Source of the DNA: Cryptomeria japonica
Taxonomy: Eukaryota; Streptophyta; Pinopsida; Cupressales; Cupressaceae
DNA length: 64,000 nt
Direction of reading: 5' to 3'
NCBI RefSeq assembly: GCF_030272615.1
Contig: NC_081405.1
Coordinates: forward strand, 27,422,272-27,486,271
Position numbers and translations under genes: made by a program. The notes under the pieces were generated by a model, which was not told the origin of the DNA, did no database searches, and saw only the letters and a program-made list of their open reading frames with translations. Shown piece by piece: positions 56,184 to 64,000 of this stretch. Each line of letters starts with the position of its first letter. Position 1 is the stretch's first letter.

Positions 56184-59088
56184 CTTGGAGGTCCACATCC
56201 GTCTCAACTTTGATCCGCCTGCCAAGAATGGTACACAACACTTCAAACACCCTATCCTGAATTGGATGGATGACGCCTTCAACTTGATTGCTTTTGGTGT
56301 TGATGTCTTCGAAAAGAACCTCTTTCATCTGGAGTAGAGTTGACCACTGAAGTAGGCTATGAGCTCCTCCATCTATTATCTTTTCCTGTGCTAGGATCTT
56401 CCTTGGTGTTTGCCTGATTACTTGCAGGACAGGAATGATAACATCTCTAGTGTGAGCGAAAGCGGCTACAGTTATCATTAGATTGTGGACAATCTCAAGG
56501 ACCTGGATAGCTCGATGGATTGTCTTCATCGTTCTTGTTGTAAATTCAACAGCTACCGTGTGGGATTTGTCAATCCAAGAGCTCATAAGCTGAACCAAAC
56601 TCTTGACTCTTTCTGCCTCGCCAACTGATTCAAGGGGAAGTGCTTGCATAGGAGATACAGTTGGATCCTGACGTCTCAAGGGCTGATTGAGATGACTAAA
56701 GTAACCTCTCCAAGCACCGACCTCTGTCTCAAGCTTCTTATTCTTTTCCATTTCTTCATTAAGTTTGCCCTTAAGTGCTTCAAATGAATCGGTTGCCTCA
56801 TCCATTGCCTGTTCAGTAGTGAGTGGACCAAGCTCAAATGTTTCTACATCATACTCATCTGCAAGAATTTCACCTTCATACTTGTCCACCACTGGTGTAG
56901 CTATCTGCAATTTCCTGGATCCTGTCTCATCCCTTATCACTTTGGACATTTTCGTGGCCTTCCTCTTCTCCGTTACTTCTTGAGAATTTCCTATAAGGCT
57001 CTCTAAGTCAATTACATCTTCTTCTTCTTCAATCACAATCACCCTTGTCAGTCTCTCTTTCAACCAATCTGGAATGGCAGATCTTGTCTCTCTCACTTGT
57101 ATTTCTTTAGGTAGTGGTTCATCTTCTCGGAGAGGAGATGTCGCCTCATCATCATTCTTATCTTCATGTAGCTCATTAATTTGGGGAGACTGACTTGATG
57201 AATGTGGAGGTGTCTATCCTTTCTCTGGCCTATCATTTTGCACCATGGATTCCATAGATTCATCAACATCAGGTACTACCTTCTCTTGACCTTCATCTTG
57301 ACTTGCCTTCTTTCCATGTCGAGAAGATGTGCCTGATGGGCGATCTCGATTGGCCTCTTGCTTCTTCTTGGAAGATTCCCTTTTCTCAGGTCTTTCCTTC
57401 CTCTTTGCACCTCTAGGATGAGAAGTGTTCTCACTCACGCTAGCTTCTCCTTCATCTGGTCTAGCCTCCAAAGTGAAAGTCATTGACACATTCTGTTCTC
57501 TCAACTTCTGATGCTATACGTCCACCCATCTGTGAGTACATGATAAAGCAGGAGCCATCAAAGCTCTCAAGTTGAAAACCTCGGGTTCATTCCAATCTAT
57601 CTTCACTGCTTTGTCTTCTTTGTCATAGGATGACTGGAGATGTCTGCCATTGTCCTGAGCTTGATCGGCCACTCTGTAAACTTTGCATTTCCTGATGAAA
57701 TCTAAAGGTAATCCGGAATGCATCTTTCTTTTCACTTCTAAATCACTTGAGAGATTCATCCAAAAGTCTTCTACCTAAAACTCATGTCCGTACTTCCTAG
57801 CAACTGTTTCCTTCATATAACCATAAGGATCAAAATTCTCCCGCGGGGCAAAGAAGGTGAATGAATACAAGGCTAATTCTTTCTCTGCATCCTCCGAAGC
57901 TTGAGTATTAGGACATACCTCAACTGAATTCCCCAATATGATAGGTACGGGAACTCCATTTCCTTGCTTGTGTCTAGATACCTTTGCACAAGCTACCAAC
58001 TGCCTGGTTACCTCAAGTAGCACTATCTTGTCTGTCGGATATCTCGGCAACATGTAGGGAGGTGAAGGACACCCCTGAACTCTGATATATGTAAACTTTG
58101 GGAACTGGATGAACCATGCACCATACTTCTTCACAAGCTCTTGTGCATCCAGAGATAGTCGATTGTGAATCCCGCCTTGCAATATCCTAGTGATGTTCAT
58201 CGTGAAGGTATCATTGACTAACTTGTAGTCACTTCTAGGTGGATGATGCAAATGAACATAAGAGTCACAAACTCTCACCTCTCCGGGTCCTCTTCCAATC
58301 ACTCCTCTGTGAGGTAGCCCTGCATACTCGAAACTCCTGATCAAGGCGTATATGACATATGAGCTCATATGGAATGATTTGGTAGGTCTTAGTCTTCTCA
58401 ACTGCACATCCAGACTATGGCTAATAATTCTGGCCCAATGAATCGTTCCTTTTCCTTGGACAATCACTTGAATGAAGAAGAACATCCATTTCTCGAAGTA
58501 GAAGGCTTGAGGAGCCCCTGTAACTCGATTGAGCAAAGTTATCAAATCTCTGTACTCCTCCTGGAAATCAATCCTATGCGGTGTGTTGGGAATCTTGTTC
58601 AGGCGAGGACGACTTTTGAGCAACCAATTCTTGTTGATGAGATTCAGGCAAGTGTCGGGATCATCTTGATACATTGACCTGGCTCCTTCTAGGCTTTTGT
58701 AAATCATATCTTTATGCTCTAGAAGATGAAGAGCTTCGCTTATAGCCTCTTCTGAAAGGTAAGCTAAAGTGTTTCCTTCCTTGGATACGATCGATCTTGA
58801 TTGTGAGTCATAATGGCGGGCACACTCGATCATCAGCTCATGACACTGGACTGCTGGAGGGAAACCTGTCGCCTTGATGATGCCACTTTCAATAATCTTC
58901 TTCGCAACAGGTGATGGCTTGCCAATATAGGGGACTTCTCGAAACTTCTTCACACTGAAGTTTCCCAAGTTGGTATCTCCGATATTACTCCATTTGGACA
59001 CGATCCTGGTCTCCAATTCGTCGTTCTTCTGATCTTCCTTCATGAGAGTCGGGCGACTAGTAGATGCTCCCGCCTTTGGAGCCGCCAT
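56184..59088 (-). pseudogene. Long LTR-encoded ORF (about 970 codons here, three in-frame TAGs)
   Basis: Starts at ATG 59088, about 470 bp after a TATA box, and stays in one frame to 56184, broken only by TAG at 57775, 57514 and 57214. Parts: N-terminal 430 residues with a globular pattern (FHMSSYVIYALIRSFEYAGL, YGAWFIQFPKFTYIRVQGCP); a basic, Ser/Lys-rich nuclear-localisation-like region near codons 540-590 (GAKRKERPEKRESSKKKQEA); an acidic patch (VIVIEEEEDVIDLESL); and a C-terminal coiled coil (EEMEKNKKLETEVGAWRGYF). The N-terminal part resembles the plant-mobile-domain/transposon-protein type found in many plant LTR elements; this is my inference. The C-terminus continues at 46775-47065. 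The 4.2-kb LTRs keep only its first codons. Confidence 0.7.
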
Positions 59089-59554
59089 CTTGACACCTAC
59101 ACAACATTTCACAATTAGCAATATACCTTGAAGTGTAGAAATATAGACTAAAAAGGAAGATTTAAGATTTTAATTAGGAAACTTCATGATAAATCTTGAA
59201 TTATCATTTCCTAATTAACCATGCAAAACTTGGATTTTTCAAAACAAATATTCAAAATTCAAATCTTCAACAAGGGTGTCAAGATGATTTCGCCATACCT
59301 CCTCTTGAGTATTAAACTCTAAGAAATGATGCAAAAATAGATGAATTTCGCTAGGCAAAATGTAGATCAAAGCCTTCTCTTGAATGAATTGCGCCTCCTC
59401 TAGCTTTTGAAAAGATAAAACTCCACCTCCTTCTAGTTTTCAACACTTGAAAGAAATTCACTCCAAGTACACCAGATTTCGCACCTCCTTCTAGCTCTCC
59501 AAATTCGCACTTAAGGCAATGATTGAATGATTTGAAATGTGAAAAAAAACTCCT

Positions 59555-59572
59555 CCAATATATAGAGCGCTC
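59555..59572 (-). promoter_or_regulatory. Upstream LTR TATA box (P1) for the embedded ORF
   Basis: GAGCGCTCTATATATTGG on the minus strand, conserved at 48967-48984 and as GAGCGCTATAAAGG at 24811-24824. Confidence 0.65.
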
Positions 59573-59912
59573 ACCCTTTTGCTCCCTCTAGGCCGACTTG
59601 GCAAAAAAGAGGTTAAAAAATAAATAAAATTCCCAAAAAGGGGGCCGACTTGGCAAAATAAATTAAAATAAGGCCTTGAGTGCTTTATATTTAATTTTAA
59701 TTTAATAAAAATTAATTTTAAATGCCTCCAAGATAGAAGTTCGATTTTTTAAGGCTTAAAATTAATTTATTAAATGCCAAAATGTTTTTTAATTTAATGT
59801 CAATTTAATCTTAATTTTCCAAAACGCCTCAAAATTAGCAATGTTGGCGATCAAGTGCAATTTGGAGAATATGAATTTTTAAAACAAGGCTTAATGAGAT
59901 TTCATGAGGATT

Positions 59913-61664
59913 TCGCCCTGGACCCTCTCTGAGGGTCAGAAGCGATTTTTGAATTTTAGCCTTGAATATTTCACATTTTGACTTGAAAATCTCCTGGAGG
60001 GTAAATTGATATCTAGTTAACGAGTTGCACTTCCAAACTAACATTTTTTATGAGGAAAGATAGGTGAAAATGTAAATTTCGCCCTAGACCTTCACTGAGG
60101 GTCAGGAGCGATTTTTCATTTTCTAGTTAAAATCCACCTCAACTTGTTTGTTAAACTCACAATGTCACTTCCAAAATCCATTTCCTTGCACTATAAAGTT
60201 AATTCATCAATAATTTTGAAGGAAATAATGTCCTTTAAGGCAATTTCGCTCTAGACCCTCTCTGAGGGTCAGGAGCGATTTTTCTGTTTTCAACAAAGTC
60301 CTTCATCATTTCTAGTCAAAACTTCTTCAGGCGGGTGGAGAAAGTCCTTTATTTTCCATTTATGATCAAAACTTGGTCTCTTTTCATTGCAAAATGAAGG
60401 AAATCAAAATCTCGCTGTGGACCCTCTCTGAGGGTCAAGAGCGATTTTTCATTTTTTGCTCCAATTTAGCATTTTCAACCTCCAAAATCTCTTCAAGACA
60501 TTTCAACTAGGCCCCCTCACTGACTTGCAAACTTAGCTTTGTCAAATTTTGGGGAAAAGGTGTGTTTTTGGTGTTTTTCGCTCTGGGCCCTCCCTGAGGG
60601 TCAGGAGCGATTTTTTGATTTTGAGCTTGATTATCCACCATTTTTCATTGAAACTTCATTCATCACTTGGCAATGTTCTTCCTTCATCCATCTCATCCAA
60701 ACTCGCTTTGTTGTTGCAAGGTAGAATGAGGATTTTCAACAATATCGCTCTGGGCCCTCTCTGAGGGTCAGGAGCGATTTTTCGTTGTGGGCCCTCTCTG
60801 AGGGTCAGGAGCAATTTTTCATTTTCTGACCAAAATCATCAAGTTTCAAAGGCAAAACAATATTCATCATGTTTTTGGAGTTCTCTTCTCCTTATCCTAA
60901 CCTTGCCTTAGCACCCTTTTGAAGAAAACATGCATTTTTTGAAAATCTCGCTCTGGACCTTCAGTGAGGGTCAGGAGCGACTTTTGCTTCCTAGACCAAA
61001 ATGCTTCACTTTTCGTCTAAAAATCACTTTGCCAAGGAAGATGTCATCTTGTTCTTTGCTATGAATAAAAATTCATGCCCAAGAAAGGTCCAAAAATGTG
61101 CACACAAAGAAAATCGCTCTGGACCCTCTCTGAGGGCCAGGAGCGATTTTACCTTTCCTGGGCAAAACTCCTTCAATTCATCATCTTTGATCAAGTCTGG
61201 ATACTTCACTGTGCTCATTTCATCCATCCCCATGCCTTTGACATCTTAAGTCGACCAAACAAGGCGAGCAATGACCCCTATAAGATTTCTCGCTGTGGGC
61301 CCTCTCTGAGGGTCAGGAGCGATTTTTCTCTTAGTTTCCAAAATTCACCATCTTTCATGTCTCCAAACCATCCAAAGCATCAAGTCACGTTCAATCATCC
61401 TTCCAGGAGACCCTGCACAAAGCAATTTAGAAAAGTGAGTGACAAATATGACTTAAACAACATTTTCGCCCTGGGCCTTCACTGAGGGTCAGGAGCGATT
61501 TTACCCTTTTTGGCCAAACTGCTTCAAATTTAAGTCTCAAACTGCTTCACAAGGCAAAGTCAGGTCATTTTCAAGGTCAGGAACCAGTTAGCAAGTCCAT
61601 CAAAAATAAGAAATTGTACTTAGGATAAAATTCGCCCTGGACCCTCAGCAAGGGTCAGGAGCGA
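59913..61664. repeat. Palindrome array C (12 units)
   Basis: Units start at 59913, 60079, 60246, 60412, 60578, 60745, 60782, 60948, 61114, 61290, 61466 and 61632; steps 166, 167, 166, 166, 167, 37, 166, 166, 176, 176 and 166. Typical unit: TCGCTC-TG-GACCCTC, loop TCT, GAGGGTC-AG-GAGCGA. Some linkers are nearly the same as in array B (for example 61075-61113 and 50525-50563). Confidence 0.92.
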
Positions 61665-62017
61665 TTTCTCTGTTTCAGGAATCATCTCACTTCAAAGAAT
61701 GGATCAAAACTTACCCAGGCATGAACACACAATTTCTCCTTCAAAAATGCTAACACTTAGTCAAAATTGGATTTCACCCTAAAAACCCTGATTAGACTTG
61801 ACCTAAGACCTATTTGACTTCCCTGAAAGGCTTACCTTATTTCAATCGTCTCAATTCTTCGGGAGGACACTTAACAACTTTTCAAAATTTGACTGGACTC
61901 AGCTTGAATAACATCAAAAGAAACCCCTAAGGTTTAGCCCTAGCCCAGACAGACCACTCACTCACTCAAAACCCTAAAAGCGGAGAGAAGAACAAGCAAA
62001 ACAAAAGCGAAAAAGAG

Positions 62018-62061
62018 GGGGTCCCCATTCTAATGGGGCGATGTGTGAAATGGTCACAACA
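62018..62061 (-). other. LTR-terminal hairpin, outer copy
   Basis: CCCCATT-CT-AATGGGG at 62023-62038. The other copies have CCCCATT-TGC-AATGGGG or CCCCATT-GCA-AATGGGG (15774-15791, 20761-20778, 27073-27089, 51352-51368): the loop differs, the 7-bp stem is kept. Confidence 0.7.
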
Positions 62062-62395
62062 GGTTCACAAAGGCCCTTCAAAAGATGTAGAGCATTGAAG
62101 AGGTAGCTTTACTTCGACAACAAAGGGATATCTTTTAACAACCATTTAAAAAACTAGAGTTTAGGGCAAATAGGGCTACATTAGCTCAAAACAAACCTAT
62201 CGGATTGTGGGCATGCCATGGCATCAATACCATAGAGTTGAAGATGATTGCCACTTGCCTCATTTCACAGGTTGTCACTTGTTCTATTACAAAGAGGAAT
62301 CGGTTTACATACAGTTTCATTCAATCCATCAAGAGGAATAGACCTACCTCTCAACGATTGGAGAAATTGGTAGCCATGCATTATACCTTGTGACT
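62062..62395 (+). pseudogene. hAT transposase, C-terminal dimerisation domain
   Basis: The 62205-62393 frame contains INTIELKMIATCLISQVVTC, then ITKRNRFTYSFIQSIKRNR and LEKLVAMHYTL. This matches the hATC pattern (P-x-L-x-x-I-A-x-x-I-L-S-Q-x-C-S-S...E-R-x-W-S-x-F...K-R-N-R-L...L-V-x-x-x-Y-N-L). The conserved E-R-N-W-S is changed and stops lie upstream, so it is inactive. Confidence 0.8.
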
Positions 62396-63399
62396 TCAAG
62401 ATTGACAAACTCCTAAGTATTGTCAAACTCCAAACACATGTTGGGATTTTGATCCCTAAGATGCCACATTGATGAGGAGACACGAGAGGGGCTAGTTGTG
62501 GTACCATTGCATGAGGTAGTGCCTCATACTAGGATTGATTCAAACTCAAGACTCAAATTTTGATGTCATGTTAGCCAATTAAGATTAGGCGGAGTGGCAG
62601 AATTTCTATGTTTTTTGTCATTTTGAAGCTGTAACTTGTAGCACTTTGTTGTAATTGTTACACAATACATATACATGTCAACAAAGAAAGCATTTCATAA
62701 TTTTTTTGCCAACTCTCATGTGAGTTCTCAAATCAATTGTAATGTTATGTAACATGGTTCTATAATGTTTATGATGATTGCATTATATTATTATATAAGA
62801 CTAATTGAAACTTCCTACATTTTTTAAATTTTCCCTATTTTTAATTGTCATCCCCTAAAGAAAAGCCTCCTATCCTATGCTGTCCCTGAAATGCATCCCA
62901 TTGTCTCATACCATCCCCATCTTGTAAACTTTGATGTTACTAACAGATTTGTGTCTCTTCGCTTGTAGGATACAGCAATATTTCTACACAAATGAAGGTA
63001 CACATGCAATAAAACACGTCCCATTTATATAGTACTAGTCAAAATTACAAAATGTAAGAGATATAGAATGTCTCAAATTTCAACTTCTCAAAAAAGCCTC
63101 GACCTCAAAATTCTCTGAATTCTTCAATGTAATGACAAAAACTGTCATTGCTTGAAGTTTTTAATTTTTTGGGCACAATTCTTTCTTTTCTTTTTAAAAT
63201 TTTTTCTACATTTCTTCAAATGCTGATATTTTCCCAAGTTTTTCCAATAAATTGAAAACTTCTTTATCTTTTGGTTTGCGGAATTATTCCCAAGAGAGAT
63301 TTGGCTACTATGTGTCACACTACCAAATGACTCTACTTGCAGATTAGTTATGATCCCTTCAACAATGATTATAGGAAATACTGGCAAATATTCAACAGA
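62396..63399. other. hAT 3' non-coding end, then intronic DNA
   Basis: Up to 62933: AT-rich tail with CCATCCCC/GTCATCCCC motifs that mirror those at 42765-42820. Beyond: no feature recognised. Confidence 0.4.
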
Positions 63400-63660
63400 G
63401 ATGCTCCTCAAAACCTTCACTGCTGACATTCATTTTGTTGAAGACTCACCTTCAATTATGCTATATTGGATTCCCATGTTGGATGCCAATTTTGATCCAC
63501 CAACATGGGATTCAGCTTCAGTAATATTATTTGAATTAAAACTGACGTTAAGGGTGTAAGAACCCATAATCTTACCTGCATTGTTTCTGATGATACCTCC
63601 TCCTCTGGCTGGACCTGGATTACAGTTGACCACTAAAATCAAATTTACAGGAGAATGTAT
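63400..63660 (-). pseudogene. RNase H-like domain fragment of a retroelement
   Basis: Minus-strand frame 63430-63642 gives NCNPGPARGGGIIRNNAGKI followed by a T-E-A-E-S segment and GIQYSIIEGESSTK. This matches the plant RNase H (RVT_3) pattern G-N-P-G-P-A-x-x-G-G-V-I-R-x-x-x-G ... A-E-x-x-A-x-x-x-G-L-x-x-A ... I-E-G-D-S. The first catalytic Asp region is degraded, and no RT is seen in the remaining 340 bp. Confidence 0.6.
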
Positions 63661-64000
63661 TAGCCATTTTATCAGTTTTCACTATGCCTAGCCTATAAAC
63701 CTTTCCCTATTTGACAACATTAATTAGGAAATTTATGTAGGGAAGATATTCATTCTGTTACCTCTTCAAATCTCAATGGTTTTATGGTGTTGGCACATCT
63801 TGTAAGGCCCTTGTCTACTTTAATGGACACTTTCTAGTAGTTCTACTATGCCTTGCTATCAACTGCAACTCAAAATGCCTTTGACCATAGCCCAAGTTTG
63901 TAATGCCCTGCCTGGTTGATACCTATCTATCTGTGATAAAAAGTTATATCCCTTAGGTCACCCAAAACAAATCAATAAATATGAAATCATAAACTATGAA
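63661..64000. other. No feature recognised
   Basis: AT-rich; probably still intron of the ABCG gene or sequence upstream of it. Confidence 0.3.

Larger units (their letters stand above)
45715..62061 (-). mobile_element. Giant LTR with full-length embedded ORF (7.2 kb without insert), minus strand
   Basis: Starts on the minus strand at 62061 with TGTTGTGACCATTTCACAC and ends ...ACACGTCAACA at 45715. Flanks GGTTT (45710-45714) and GGTTC (62062-62066) match at 4 of 5, and host hAT coding sequence lies on both sides. Order: terminal hairpin with changed loop, palindrome array C, TATA (59555-59572), ATG at 59088, long ORF, telo-box (46645-46662) and second TATA (46571-46580), end. The 9.1-kb element 47071-56178 is inserted in the ORF. 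Compared with the 4.2-kb LTRs this copy keeps about 3 kb of coding sequence that they have lost. Confidence 0.78.
42738..62933 (+). mobile_element. hAT element with broken transposase gene, split by nested LTRs
   Basis: The transposase coding pieces at 43190-43808, 44124-44650, 45150-45714 and 62062-62395 follow each other in family order, separated by LTR insertions with TSDs. Removing the inserts leaves about 3.5 kb, the usual size of autonomous plant hAT elements. Candidate flanks ATGTTACA (42730-42737) and ATGTTACT (62934-62941) match at 7 of 8 bases. The left end is CAGGGACATG, the right end read inward CAAAGTTTAC. The termini are less certain than the coding evidence. Confidence 0.6.

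Noticed and set aside
50159-61485. Overlapping short frames encoding repeated peptides such as SLLTLREGPQR or GPSLRVRSDF
   Set aside because: These are translations of the palindrome units on both strands in several frames; no frame is kept through an array, so they are not proteins.
49325-61664. CRISPR-like layout: near-identical 33-bp palindromes with spacers of constant length
   Set aside because: Spacers are about 133 bp, units vary, and the arrays lie inside LTRs of a plant nuclear genome with no cas genes; the resemblance is only in layout.

Overview
This is nuclear DNA of a seed plant with a very large, transposon-filled genome; a gymnosperm is my inference. The reasons are plant-type splice sites, a plant ABCG transporter gene with introns of more than 20 kb, Ty3-type LTR retrotransposons, hAT transposons, 5-bp and 8-bp target duplications, and no dense gene content. 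No rRNA, tRNA, CRISPR array or bacterial feature was seen.

The only host gene I can support is on the minus strand: an ABCG half-transporter of the ABCG24/ABCG28 type. Ten exons lie between 36500 and 6549. Splice phases join cleanly across an intron of about 25.5 kb (10399-35885). The first exons lie beyond the right edge and the last exon(s) beyond the left edge, so almost everything else in the window is intron.

The introns hold nested transposons that can be ordered from target-site duplications (TSDs). Left part (1-5147): the 3' end of an LTR element with a coiled-coil ORF, then a hAT element with TSD ATTTATAC. Large intron: Ty3 RT and gag remnants; a 4.23-kb solo LTR (15748-19977, TSD GTTAT) inside an older LTR; a gag-protease element (about 20798-29521) that received a second 4.24-kb solo LTR (22878-27112, TSD GGCAG), a small hAT element and a 1.3-kb solo LTR (TSD TAGTC); two more hAT elements (TSDs GTATCATG and GTTTTGGT). 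Right part: a second gag-protease element (about 37500-40942), then a broken hAT transposase gene (42738-62933) split by a 310-bp solo LTR (TSD GCACA) and by a giant LTR (45715-62061). The giant LTR is itself split by a 9.1-kb retroelement (47071-56178, TSD CAACT).

The most unusual system is the family of giant LTRs that start TGTTGTGAC and end CAACA. Each carries an array of repeats. In three copies the array consists of 33-bp imperfect palindromes (TCGCT...GAGGG...AGCGA) placed at steps of 165-167, 176 or 34-37 bp, with base changes that largely keep the two arms paired. Downstream in the same LTR are a TATA box, a long protein-coding frame (over 1,000 codons in the best copy, broken only by TAG codons), and a second promoter with a palindromic telo-box (AAACCCTAATTAGGGTTT). 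The inner 9.1-kb copy has a truncated 5' LTR capped by an inverted 145-bp copy of the LTR 3' end, so both of its termini are the same kind of end, yet it has a perfect 5-bp TSD.
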